Assembly: GCA_018268955.1 (NCBI GenBank)
Contig: JAFDVO010000004.1
Location: forward strand, 248,001 to 312,000
Source: Acidobacteriota bacterium
GTDB taxonomy: Bacteria; Acidobacteriota; Vicinamibacteria; Vicinamibacterales; CAVVIG01
Length of the DNA: 64,000 nt
Direction of reading: 5' to 3'
The translations under genes were made by a program, and so were the position numbers. Every line of letters starts with the position of its first letter. Positions within the stretch are counted from its first letter, which is position 1. Positions 32,771-41,057 of this stretch are shown here, piece after piece. The notes below the pieces were generated by a model. The model was not told where the DNA came from, ran no database searches, and was given only the letters and a program-made list of their open reading frames with translations.

Positions 32771-34078
32771 TCAGTCGACGATGGCCTGCATCACCGCGTT
32801 CTCGAAGTCGCGCGTGATGCCTGTGCCCGCAGTCTGGACCATCAGCACGCCGATCAGCTTCTCCTTCGGGTCCACCCAGAAGTGCGTGCCGAACGCACCG
32901 TCCCAGCCGAAGCTGCCGTTCGACGTACGGCGGTTCGCGCGGACGTTGTCCAGCACGACCTCCATCGAGAGCCCGAACCCCATCCCCTGCACGCGCGCGC
33001 CTGCGCCAGCCCCGTTGTAGAGCTCGCCGACGTGGTTGGTCGCCATGTACTCGATGGTGCGCGGGCTCAGTAGCCGACGTCCATTCAGCTCACCGCCATT
33101 GGCCAGCATCTGCGCGAACTGCGCGTAGTCCTCCGCAGTGGACCACAGGCCGCCGCCACCCGAGAAGAAGGTCTTCGTGCTGAGCCAGGCCGGCGTCTCC
33201 GCCTTCTCGATGCCACCCTGGCGTGTGCGGTTGTAGAGCACGGCGACACGGGCCGCCTTGTCTGGCGTGACGTAGAAGCCGGTGTCCTTCATCCCGAGCG
33301 GGTCGAAGACGCGCTGCTTCAGGAACTGCTCGTACGTCATCCCGGACGTGATCTCGACGATGCGGGAGAGCGTGTCCATGCCGGCGAGCAGGCTGTAGGT
33401 CCATTGCGAGCCCGGCTGGAAGTCGAGCGGCACCTTCGCGAGCTTCGGGATCTGATCGGCGAGGGTGCGGGTCACGTCGCGGGGGGCGATCCGGCCGCCG
33501 ACGCGGTTGCCGATCGTGCCGCTCTCGAGGCCTGACGTGTGCGTCAGCAGATCGCGGACGGTGATCTCGCGCGTGGCGGGCACGGTGTAGTAATCAGGAA
33601 TGGGCGGCTGCTGGCCGGCCGGCGCCGGCGGCGCCACGTACCCCGGCTTGATGACCGCGACCTGCATCTCCTTGAATTCGGGGACGAAGCGCGAGACCGG
33701 ATCGGTCAGGCGCAGCTTCCCTTCCTCCATCAGCATGGCGATCGCGACGCCGGTGACCGGCTTCGACATGGAGGCAATCCGGAAGATCGCATCCTTCCGC
33801 ATTGGCGCCTTCGAGGCGAGGTCCGCCACGCCGTGCGCCTCGAAGTGGGCCACCTTGCCGCGGCGGGCCACCAGTGTCACGGCACCGGCGAGTTGTCCGC
33901 TCTCGAGATACCGTTGTACCGTCTCGTGAATCCTCGGCAGGCGATCCGACGAGAAGCCCACGTCTTCCGGTCGCGCCGCCGCGGGAATCCCGCCCCCGGC
34001 GGCCATGACCGCGCCAGTCAGCAGCGCCAATGCCAGGACGGCTGCCGCCGCCGATCGCCGAACGAACCCGATCATCAT
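32771..34078 (-). CDS. Serine hydrolase, beta-lactamase (class C-like) family, exported
   Basis: 435 residues from the first of two tandem ATGs (34078/34075), preceded by GGGAGGG. Signal peptide core VLALALLTGAVMAAGG. The SxxK motif is Ser103-Met-Ser-Lys106 in RIASMSKPVTG. The Tyr of the YxN-like site is in QWTYSLLAG. TVRDLLTHTSGLES is the usual family helix and SGGGGLWSTAEDYAQF is also typical. Members are esterases, D-aminopeptidases or penicillin-binding relatives. True beta-lactamase activity is not implied. Confidence 0.9.
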   Translation of the reverse strand: MMIGFVRRSAAAAVLALALLTGAVMAAGGGIPAAARPEDVGFSSDRLPRIHETVQRYLESGQLAGAVTLVARRGKVAHFEAHGVADLASKAPMRKDAIFRIASMSKPVTGVAIAMLMEEGKLRLTDPVSRFVPEFKEMQVAVIKPGYVAPPAPAGQQPPIPDYYTVPATREITVRDLLTHTSGLESGTIGNRVGGRIAPRDVTRTLADQIPKLAKVPLDFQPGSQWTYSLLAGMDTLSRIVEITSGMTYEQFLKQRVFDPLGMKDTGFYVTPDKAARVAVLYNRTRQGGIEKAETPAWLSTKTFFSGGGGLWSTAEDYAQFAQMLANGGELNGRRLLSPRTIEYMATNHVGELYNGAGAGARVQGMGFGLSMEVVLDNVRANRRTSNGSFGWDGAFGTHFWVDPKEKLIGVLMVQTAGTGITRDFENAVMQAIVD

Positions 34079-34167
34079 CTCCCTCCCGTGTCGTGCCTCA
34101 GGGCGTGGTTGACTTCCGCGAAGACGCAACGATATAACACAGCCCTCCTGTCGCGGACCTGACGCCC

Positions 34168-34734
34168 ATGTCCCTATTGCCGTTCTGCGAGTGGCTGGCG
34201 AGCACCTCGGGAAGCATCGCCCTCCACGAGTCGTTGTACATGTATCCGCTCATCGAGTCGGCGCATGTGCTCACGCTCTGTCTCTTCGTCGGGATGACGA
34301 TGGTGCTCGACCTGCGGCTGACCGGGCTTGCCCTGAGGCGCATCCCCGTCCGCGAAGTCGTGGAGCGCACGCAGCCGTGGATGTTCCTCGGCTTCGCCAT
34401 CATGGTCATCACCGGCGTGCTGCTCTTTTACGCGATTCCGGTCCGCTCCTACCAGAACATCTTCTTCCGGCTGAAGGTCGTCTTCCTCGTGCTCGCGGGC
34501 CTCAACGCCCTGCTGTTCCACACCGGGATCTTCCAGAACGCCTCGAGCTGGGAGCGGGACCCGGCCCCCCCGGCACGCGCGCGCCTTGCCGGGGTGCTGT
34601 CGCTCGCCCTCTGGGCCGGCGTCATCGTTGCCGGCCGCATGATTGCCTACAACTGGTTCGACTGCGACAAGCCCCAGCCACGCTGGGTGCAGATCGCGAC
34701 CGGCTGCTCGTACGAACAGCGCCAGGAGCCGTGA
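34168..34734 (+). CDS. DUF6644-like integral membrane protein
   Basis: 188 residues with four hydrophobic helices (about 25-50, 70-90, 105-125, 145-165). Conserved features include LIESAHVLTLCLFVG, DLRLTGLALR and FRLKVVFLVLAGLNALLFH. Internal His residues (ESAHV, LLFHTG) could bind heme, as in small cytochrome-b-like proteins, but that is only a suggestion. It overlaps the next gene (TGATG). The two encode related proteins, probably a heterodimer. Confidence 0.8.
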   Translation: MSLLPFCEWLASTSGSIALHESLYMYPLIESAHVLTLCLFVGMTMVLDLRLTGLALRRIPVREVVERTQPWMFLGFAIMVITGVLLFYAIPVRSYQNIFFRLKVVFLVLAGLNALLFHTGIFQNASSWERDPAPPARARLAGVLSLALWAGVIVAGRMIAYNWFDCDKPQPRWVQIATGCSYEQRQEP

Positions 34735-35213
34735 TGGATCTGCTGCCTCTGTTTCAGTCGTTCGAAGGGTCGGGCCTCGGCCAGGCCGTGCGGGAGTCGG
34801 TCTGGGCCTTTGCCGCGATCGAATCGATCCACCTGCTCGCCCTCGCAATGATGGGAGGCGCAGCGCTGCTGGTAGACCTGCGCCTGCTCAACCTGGGCAT
34901 GACGGAGCGCACCACCGCGGAACTCGCGGACGAGGCGTCCCCGTACTTCACGCTCGGGCTGATCGTGCTGATGATCTCCGGCGCCGGGCTCTTCGCGTCC
35001 GAAGCGGTGAAGTGCTACTACAGCACGCCGTTCTGGGTGAAGATCGGCACGCTGGTCGTCGCGACGATCTTCGCGTACGCGGTCCGCAATCCCGTAGCGC
35101 GGGCCGCTGAAGGACGGGTCGGCGGCGGGACGCGTGCGCTCGTCGCGCTCGCCTCCATCGCCCTCTGGTTCGTCGTCGCCGCCGCGGGCCGCTGGATCGG
35201 CTTCTCGGGCTGA
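34734..35213 (+). CDS. DUF6644-like integral membrane protein, paralogue of its neighbour
   Basis: 159 residues with four membrane helices. It repeats the pattern of the upstream protein (AIESIHLLALAMMGGAALLVDLRLLNLG, in two short blocks, and FWVKIGTLVVATIFAYAVRNP). Translation is coupled through TGATG. The His in ESIHLL matches the His of ESAHVL in the partner. The function is unknown. The pairing with DUF6152-type secreted proteins downstream suggests a membrane-envelope system. Confidence 0.8.
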   Translation: MDLLPLFQSFEGSGLGQAVRESVWAFAAIESIHLLALAMMGGAALLVDLRLLNLGMTERTTAELADEASPYFTLGLIVLMISGAGLFASEAVKCYYSTPFWVKIGTLVVATIFAYAVRNPVARAAEGRVGGGTRALVALASIALWFVVAAAGRWIGFSG

Positions 35214-35215
35214 CA

Positions 35216-35335
35216 CATGCACTACCACGGAGCGCGCGGAGGTTCGCACGGAGGGCTCGGCTCTAAGAGCGCCACCGCGAAGTCTTGAAGCGCGCTCCTA
35301 GCACTTAGCATTTAGCATTCAGCATTTCGCACTTC
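35216..35335. repeat. CACGGAGG element and TAGCATT heptamers
   Basis: The 130-bp convergent spacer holds two repeats. 35216-35262 resembles the CACTACCACGGAG / GTTCGCACGGAGG element repeated at 37903 and 38058. 35298-35335 has TAGCACT, TAGCATT, TAGCATT, CAGCATT, TCGCACT at period 7, the same family as at 60580-60636. Confidence 0.7.
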
Positions 35336-35343
35336 ATCGTGTG

Positions 35344-35808
35344 TCACCGCACGGGCGGCTCTGTCGGATCCGCGCCGTCCCGCGGGGCGCCGGTCCCGGA
35401 CGAGCCCATGAACAGCTTGCGGCCGTCGCTGAACGTGATGTTGCGGCCGTTCCCCCGCAGCAGCGTGTGGTCGCGCGTCTGGTAGCCGTCGACGATGATC
35501 TCGGTGCCGATCTGGACCGAGTCGCGCGTGATGCCGCGTCGCAGCAGCGTGTTTGGCGTCCCGCCCTCCACGGCCCACTCCTCCGTGGCGCCGTTCAGGT
35601 TCTTCCGCTCGCCCGCGACCGTCACCTCCTTCGCCGCCAGATGGATCCACGCGTGCGGGTTCACCCACTCGACCTTCGTCACGGCGCCCTTGAGCAGGAT
35701 CGGCCGGTTCGGATCGAACTCGCCGCCGAAGGCGTGATGCGCGACCAGCGGCACGGCGGCGATCGCCACGCAGGCGGCGCCGAACAGGACGCAAGCTGTC
35801 TTCTTCAT
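35344..35808 (-). CDS. DUF6152-like secreted protein
   Basis: 154 residues, signal peptide ending near VPLVAHHAFGG. The AHHAFGGEFDPN start of the mature chain and VTKVEWVNPHAWIHLA are typical of DUF6152. A single small beta-barrel (OB-like) follows. The family role is unknown. The N-terminal His-His could bind metal. It is the last gene of a minus-strand group with 35838 and 36979. Confidence 0.85.
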   Translation of the reverse strand: MKKTACVLFGAACVAIAAVPLVAHHAFGGEFDPNRPILLKGAVTKVEWVNPHAWIHLAAKEVTVAGERKNLNGATEEWAVEGGTPNTLLRRGITRDSVQIGTEIIVDGYQTRDHTLLRGNGRNITFSDGRKLFMGSSGTGAPRDGADPTEPPVR

Positions 35809-35837
35809 TCGCGTTGCCTTTCCCCTCGGCCGGTATG

Positions 35838-36968
35838 CTAGCGGCCCGAGCCTTTCCGAGCGTCGGCCTCGCGCTGCCGTGCCCCGCGCAGGATGTTCCC
35901 CATCGCGTAGTTGGCTTCGTGGCAGGCGTACTCGTAGATCAGGTCGTCAGTGGCGGGCCAGGTGTACTCACCGGTCCACGGACGCGACCACGTGTCGGGA
36001 TCCTCCACGGTGAAGCGATACAGCAGCGTCTTCGGATCGATCCGCGAGAAGCGCTCGGTCACCTTCAGCTTGTCCGTTGACCCGCGAAACCGCGTCTTGT
36101 CCGTGAAATTTGTTGTCTCGACGACGAGGGTGTCGCCCTCCCACCACCCGATGGAATCGCCCATCCAGCCGCGAATCGACGCAGGCAGGTGCTGGCTGTT
36201 CATGCGGACCATGCGGGCGTCGTGATTCATCTCGGTCAGGATCATCACGGTGTCCTTCGTTTGCACGATCTGGTGGAGGTTGTTGTAGAAGTAGTTCGGC
36301 AGCGCGGGTGGGCCGGAGGTCGAGCCGAACCCCAGGATGCACCGCTCGGCGAGCGGGCGCCGTTCGGGGTCGTCGTACGCGCCTGCGGCGGTCTCGAGGC
36401 CGACGTCGCCACCGGCGGTTTCGGCCTGGTCCGACGTGGGCTGGTTCCGCTGTGCCGCTTGACGCGCGCGGGCCGCGGGGGTGAACGGTGGCACTCGGCC
36501 ATCTGGCGGGTCGACGACGATCGAGGTGCGTGCCTGGCCGTCGATGACGGTGAAGGCGTTGCCGCGGTCGATCCAGAACGCGTTGTACCCGCCCACGCCT
36601 CCAGCCGCGCCGGTCGACCCGTCGCCGCCAACCGGAGGCGCTGCTCGATCGGCGGAATCCGGCTGCAGTGCACGCGCGGTACGGGCCGCCGCGGCTGCCT
36701 CGATCCGCCGGGCCTCTTCGACCGGAATCGCAGGCCGTCCGTTGTAGACCGCTGCCCGTTCAACTGGCGTCATCGTGGCAAGGTCGTAGGTGCCCTGCAG
36801 GTCCGGGTGCCCATCGGGGGTGCGCGGCACGCCACCGACCAGCCCCGTGGCCGCGCGGGCGGACGCCGCGCGCGGGGTCCCCTGCCCGTTCAACGGCATC
36901 TGCCAGGCCACGAGCCCGCACGCTGTGATCACGGCGGACGTGGTGACGACGGTCAACCTGCGAACCAT
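35838..36968 (-). CDS. Secreted protein of unknown function, paralogue of the next upstream gene
   Basis: 376 residues with an N-terminal signal/anchor segment (about 5-27). RTPDGHPDLQGTYDLATMTP begins the conserved part, and the core has GWWEGDTLVVETTNFTDKT, RFSRIDPKTLLYRFTVEDP and WSRPWTGEYTW. The same pattern (GHPDLNGIWQ, GRWDGDTLVVDV, ATIEDPNVFTRPW) is found in 36979-37851. This family is frequent in Acidobacteria next to DUF6152 proteins, as here. No catalytic motif recognised. GAGGAGG lies before the ATG, 10 bp after the neighbouring stop. Confidence 0.82.
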   Translation of the reverse strand: MVRRLTVVTTSAVITACGLVAWQMPLNGQGTPRAASARAATGLVGGVPRTPDGHPDLQGTYDLATMTPVERAAVYNGRPAIPVEEARRIEAAAAARTARALQPDSADRAAPPVGGDGSTGAAGGVGGYNAFWIDRGNAFTVIDGQARTSIVVDPPDGRVPPFTPAARARQAAQRNQPTSDQAETAGGDVGLETAAGAYDDPERRPLAERCILGFGSTSGPPALPNYFYNNLHQIVQTKDTVMILTEMNHDARMVRMNSQHLPASIRGWMGDSIGWWEGDTLVVETTNFTDKTRFRGSTDKLKVTERFSRIDPKTLLYRFTVEDPDTWSRPWTGEYTWPATDDLIYEYACHEANYAMGNILRGARQREADARKGSGR

Positions 36969-36978
36969 CGGGTCCTCC

Positions 36979-37851
36979 TCATCGCGGCAGCGGGTTCCTC
37001 CGCCACTGGCCGTACATCAGTTCCTCGACGAACTCCATGCACTTGAAGTCCATCAACTGGGCCCCCTTCTCTAGGCGGCGATACAACGGCATCGACATCT
37101 TCCAGGGACGCGTGAAGACGTTCGGATCCTCGATCGTCGCCTCATAGCTGATCACGTCAGGCCCTGTCCGCGTATACCGCTCCACGACATGCAGCTTCTC
37201 TGTGTGGAAGTTGCCGGCGCGATCGAACCAGGTATCCGCGTTGAACCCGGTCACGTCGACGACGAGCGTGTCCCCGTCCCACCGACCGACCGACTGGCCC
37301 ATCCACGAGTCGACCGGCGCTGGCCCCGGGTCCTTCAAGTACACGTTCCGCACGGCATTGGCGTACTGGTAGGCGAAGAAGATCGCCTTCGTGCTGTGCA
37401 CGATCTGGAACGGGTGCGGCATGTAGGTCGCGCGCGGGACGCCGGGGAGGTAGCACTTCACCTCCGGGTCGGCCTCCACCCAGTTCTCGCGGTTTCTGGT
37501 CCGCTGGGCGAGCGCCTCGGGCTTGTAGGGAATGGTGCCGCCCTCGACCACGCCCATGCCGGGCGGCACGGAGGCCACGGCCCCGAGCGGGAGCACGGGC
37601 GCGGCGGGCACCGGACCATAGGGGCCCGGGCGCGTCTGCAGCGCCGGCCGCGCCATGTGCATCTCGACGTCCCAGTTCGCCTCGTTCAGCGACTGCCAGA
37701 TGCCGTTCAGATCAGGGTGCCCGTCGGCCAGCCTCGGCGACCGGTATCCCTGGGGCTGCTGCCCGGCAAGCGGCGCCACGGCAAGCGCGATGACCGTCGT
37801 CACCGCGGCTCCGGCGGCAGCGGTCACAAGCGAACGGAGTCCCTGACGCAT
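36979..37851 (-). CDS. Secreted protein of unknown function, first gene of a three-gene operon
   Basis: 290 residues with a signal peptide (core AAAGAAVTTVIALAVAPLAG). It shares the GHPDL, GDTLVVD and EDP..FTRPW pattern with the next gene but is shorter and lacks its Ala-rich insert. One conserved Cys (VKCYLPGVPRATY) and another near the end (DFKCMEFVEE). The genes 37851 to 35344 run in one direction with gaps of 10 and 29 bp, so they are most likely one operon. Confidence 0.82.
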   Translation of the reverse strand: MRQGLRSLVTAAAGAAVTTVIALAVAPLAGQQPQGYRSPRLADGHPDLNGIWQSLNEANWDVEMHMARPALQTRPGPYGPVPAAPVLPLGAVASVPPGMGVVEGGTIPYKPEALAQRTRNRENWVEADPEVKCYLPGVPRATYMPHPFQIVHSTKAIFFAYQYANAVRNVYLKDPGPAPVDSWMGQSVGRWDGDTLVVDVTGFNADTWFDRAGNFHTEKLHVVERYTRTGPDVISYEATIEDPNVFTRPWKMSMPLYRRLEKGAQLMDFKCMEFVEELMYGQWRRNPLPR

Positions 37852-37883
37852 CTGCGGAGTTCCCCTTCCGCTGGAGGACTATA

Positions 37884-38084
37884 CACGCTGTCACGCTGCG
37901 AACATGCACAAATGCGCTACCACCGAGGGCACGGAGGTTCGCACGGAGGGCACGGCTCTACTTCGGACGTCTGGACGATTGCCGCTGAACGCCTGGCCAC
38001 AGGCCATCGGCGCTTGGCTCTGGGCATGCTCACGCTGTCACGCTGCGAACATGCACAAATGCACTACCGCGGAGGGTGCGGAGG
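37884..38084. repeat. 54-bp direct repeat, two copies 147 bp apart
   Basis: Copy A (37884-37937) and copy B (38031-38084) both start CACGCTGTCACGCTGCGAAC and differ at only a few bases near the 3' end. They continue as CACGGAGG-type words. Copy B supplies the stop codon and last residues of the glycosyltransferase on the minus strand. A related shorter copy is at 35216. No gene is seen between 37852 and 38063. Confidence 0.8.
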
Positions 38085-39248
38085 CGCGATGACCTTCTCG
38101 AGCAGCGCGTCGATCTTACGGACGACGATGGGCCAGCGGTACTCGCGTTCGACGTACGCGAGCCCTTGCTCGCCGAGGGTGCGCGCGACGTCGCGCCGCT
38201 CGAGCAGCACGGACACACAGCGCGCGAACTCGTCGTAGTTGCGATAGTAGAGCGCGCCGTTCGCGCGACGCGCCTGCCCCTTGAGCACGGCGCAGTGGCC
38301 GTTCACCACCGCCGGCAGCGAGTGGTTCCACGCCTCGAGCAGGACGAGGCTGAGGCTCTCGTACCGCGACGGCATCGCCAGCAGCATCGCCTGGCGCAAC
38401 AATGCCTCGCGCGTCTCTTCATCGACGAATCCGAGGTACTGGATGTCGGGATGCGTCGGCAGGGGCATGCTGGAGGGACCGGCCATGACGAGCTGCACCG
38501 GCCCCGGGTGTTCGGCCTTGTACCTGACGAAGTGCGCGAGGAGGTCCGCGCATCCCTTGTTGGGATCGATCCGGCCAAGGTAGAGGATGAACGGGGCGCG
38601 CACGCCACGCGACGACAGGTCCTGCCCGCGATCGGGAGGTGCCGGGTCCAGCCCTGAGCCGATGATGCACGACGGCGGCGGCACGGTGCTCATGCGGCGC
38701 TCGACGAGTTCCTGCTCCTCGGGGGTGAGAAAGATGTAGCCGGCCGGGCACGCGAAGAACCGGTCGAGGATCGACATGCGGATCACGGGATCCTCTTCCG
38801 CGGTCGGCACGAGGATGGAGCGATCCTGCACGAGCGGCAGCCCAAAGTACACCTCGGCATAGCGGAAGGCCCAGAACAGCACCGCGTCGTATTCGTGGCC
38901 GTGCACCCGGAGATGTTCGAGGAGACCCGGCAGGTTCGGCCCGTTCTCACGAAACCACTCTTCCTGGACATCGTCTGAGGCCGTGCCGCTGAAGGCCTGC
39001 TCGCTGACCTCAGCAAACCGGTGGAGTGAGCGCTCACGCGCGGACGCGAACCGCAGCACCGACAAGGGCCCGAGTGTCGAGGTCCCCGGCTCGTGCTCAT
39101 TGCGCCACGTGATGTGGTCTTTCGCGCACGACGTGAGGATGGTGACGCGGTGCCGTTCGGCCAGGTGCGTGGCGACATGCCGGCAGTGCGCTTCTGATCC
39201 GCCGGCGATGTCGGCGCCGAACCGGTGGACCACACAGGCAAGCTTCAT
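38064..39248 (-). CDS. Glycosyltransferase family 4-like
   Basis: 394 residues, starting at MKLACVVHRFG. GT-B fold: donor-independent N-terminal half with GGSEAHCRHVA. The C-terminal half has FILYLGRIDPNKG, GFVDEETREALL and the nucleotide-sugar-binding SRYESLSLVLLEAWNHSLPAV (E-x7-E). Retaining enzyme of GT4 type, cytoplasmic or membrane-associated. Donor and acceptor are unknown. The following gene on the same strand (39322-39798) often accompanies such enzymes. The extreme C-terminus (IAPPHPPR) lies inside a dispersed repeat. Confidence 0.9.
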   Translation of the reverse strand: MKLACVVHRFGADIAGGSEAHCRHVATHLAERHRVTILTSCAKDHITWRNEHEPGTSTLGPLSVLRFASARERSLHRFAEVSEQAFSGTASDDVQEEWFRENGPNLPGLLEHLRVHGHEYDAVLFWAFRYAEVYFGLPLVQDRSILVPTAEEDPVIRMSILDRFFACPAGYIFLTPEEQELVERRMSTVPPPSCIIGSGLDPAPPDRGQDLSSRGVRAPFILYLGRIDPNKGCADLLAHFVRYKAEHPGPVQLVMAGPSSMPLPTHPDIQYLGFVDEETREALLRQAMLLAMPSRYESLSLVLLEAWNHSLPAVVNGHCAVLKGQARRANGALYYRNYDEFARCVSVLLERRDVARTLGEQGLAYVEREYRWPIVVRKIDALLEKVIAPPHPPR

Positions 39249-39321
39249 CCAGAGGCCAGAATGAGATTGTGAGTGTCGAGTGCCAATGGCTGCGTGCTGA
39301 GGGCCGGGTGGGGCGCGCTGA

Positions 39322-39798
39322 TCACTGAGTGCCGCTGCCGCCCTCAGCGCGCAACGCGTGGTCCGACGACGGGGAGAGCATCGCACGGCGGAGGCGGGCG
39401 TTCTCGATGGCCAACTCCTCGATGCACGCGAACAGCACGGTGTTGATGCGGCGCTGCTTGCGGAAGTTCTCCAGGCTGTACTCGTACAGCCATCGCATCA
39501 TCGGCAGCAGCAGGCGTCGCTTCACAGCGACGAGCGCGGCGCCGATGATCGGGCGGTGGCTCGCGTACTTGAGGTGCAGGGCGAGATCCCACTCCGCCTC
39601 GCTGGTGAGGAAGTCGGGGAGCAGGAGCGCGTCATGGTCGCGGGCATCGATGGCGCGGCGAAGGATCTGGTCGACCCCCGCGTAGATGGCCGGATCGCGG
39701 TAGTCATCCGCCCCGCCGCGGGCCAGCAGACGCTTCCGTCGCATCCGCCGGACATCGTCTTCGATCTCCCGCATCAGGTCGTCGACCTCGACTGCCAT
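39322..39798 (-). CDS. Protein of unknown function next to the glycosyltransferase
   Basis: 158 residues, strongly charged and helical. The N-terminus VDDLMREIEDDVRRMRRKRLL resembles the linker region that precedes many polysaccharide-cluster methyltransferases, followed by VKRRLLLPMMRWLYEYSLENF and a predicted coiled coil INTVLFACIEELAIENARLRRAM. No enzymatic motif is seen. The same-strand order and the 73-bp gap suggest co-expression with the glycosyltransferase. Confidence 0.75.
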   Translation of the reverse strand: MAVEVDDLMREIEDDVRRMRRKRLLARGGADDYRDPAIYAGVDQILRRAIDARDHDALLLPDFLTSEAEWDLALHLKYASHRPIIGAALVAVKRRLLLPMMRWLYEYSLENFRKQRRINTVLFACIEELAIENARLRRAMLSPSSDHALRAEGGSGTQ

Positions 39799-39861
39799 GC
39801 CGCTTCATTATAGGGCTCTGGACCAGCAGTCGAGGATCCCCCAGTTGGTGTTTGCCCTGTG

Positions 39862-40866
39862 CTAGATCTCCCTGAGCCATGTCTGCGCGATGGCCAGCAC
39901 CGCTGTCGTTGGCCCCTGGCCTGCGCGGTAGCAGGCCTTCCAACCGGCGCCCTTCTTTTCGTACGCCGGGTTGGTGAAGACGAGCACGTTCTTCTTCGGT
40001 GTCGTCTGCGCGGCGAAGTCGACGGTCGGGACCAGCGCAACGAACGTCGAGAGCTGCGTCTTCAGCATCGCGCGCAGGTTGTACTTGTTCCAGGCGAGCT
40101 GCTCCTCCTCCTGCTTCGCGCGATCCACAGCAGCCGCGATCGCCTCCTCGCTGTCGAACCCACCGGTCTCCATCGACATCAGCACGGTGTAGCCGCGGCG
40201 CAGCTTCTCCGCATCGTTCGGTCCGAGCGCTTGCAGCGACTGCGCCAGCGCCGACATTTTCTGGTACTTCGCGCGGTCCTTGCGGGCCGGCTCGTTGGCG
40301 CGCTTCGCCCAGTCCTTCGACTGCTGCGCGAGCATCATCTGGATCATCGGCGGCTCCATCTCCGCGAAGGAGGCGGCCAGCGCGGCGACCTGCTGCCGCT
40401 GCATCACGGCCTGCGCCTCTGTCATCTTGCCGGCCTTCATCAGGGCTTCGGGATCGGCAATGTCGGTGAGGTGGTGGTCGACCGCCTTGTACTGCTTCGC
40501 GATGTACTGGCTATGCGCCTTCTGGAACGGGTCGGACATGACGATCGCCTTGAAGGCCATCGCCGCCTTCTGCGCGAAGGCGACCCGGCTCGCCTCGTCC
40601 AACGCCCGGGCTGCGGCGAGCGTCTTCGCCGGAATGGCCGGCAGCGTGCTCCAGTCGCCGCTGCGTGACGGCATCATCGCGCTCCCTCGCAGGAGCAGGT
40701 TGGCCTTGTCCTCGAGCTTGAGATCCGCAACGTCGAGCGGCGCCGCGGCAGGTCCACCGAGGACACGACCCGACGCGGCCCGAAGCACGGACGACGGATG
40801 GAACGCGATGAATGGAATAGCGAGAAGGAACAGGACGCGGGGAATGAGTGCGGCGGATGCGCGCAT
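39862..40866 (-). CDS. Secreted protein of unknown function
   Basis: 334 residues from the ATG at 40866 (AAGGGGG upstream). Signal peptide core RVLFLLAIPFIAF. The mature chain is almost entirely helical, with Met/Gln/Lys-rich stretches (MTEAQAVMQRQQVAALAA, MEPPMIQMMLAQQ) and a C-terminal section NVLVFTNPAYEKKGAGWKACYRAG. No family recognised. It is followed on the same strand, after a 63-bp gap, by the gene at 39322. Several Met residues are spaced as in metal-binding helices, but this is speculative. Confidence 0.75.
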   Translation of the reverse strand: MRASAALIPRVLFLLAIPFIAFHPSSVLRAASGRVLGGPAAAPLDVADLKLEDKANLLLRGSAMMPSRSGDWSTLPAIPAKTLAAARALDEASRVAFAQKAAMAFKAIVMSDPFQKAHSQYIAKQYKAVDHHLTDIADPEALMKAGKMTEAQAVMQRQQVAALAASFAEMEPPMIQMMLAQQSKDWAKRANEPARKDRAKYQKMSALAQSLQALGPNDAEKLRRGYTVLMSMETGGFDSEEAIAAAVDRAKQEEEQLAWNKYNLRAMLKTQLSTFVALVPTVDFAAQTTPKKNVLVFTNPAYEKKGAGWKACYRAGQGPTTAVLAIAQTWLREI

Positions 40867-40964
40867 GGTGGCCCCCTTGCAATTGGGGTCGCGCCGCCTG
40901 GGGGAGAGGAGATGCGCCCACGGGCGGGCGACATCTCCATCATAGCGCTGCGGGATGGCTGGCC

Positions 40965-41056
40965 GGGAGGGCCAGCAAGGCCGGGAGGGCCGGGAAGGCC
41001 GGGACTCCCGCTCGCCCTCCTGGCCCTCCTGCCCCTCCCGGCCGTCCTGGCCTGCC
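40965..41056. repeat. Nonamer repeats with complementary arms (GCCGGGAGG / CCTCCCGGC)
   Basis: GCCGGGAGG-type words at period 9 are followed by CCTCCTGGC, CCTCCTGCC, CCTCCCGGC. The arms can fold into a long hairpin just past the stop of the TonB receptor (minus strand), where a terminator would be expected. Confidence 0.75.
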
Positions 41057-41057
41057 G

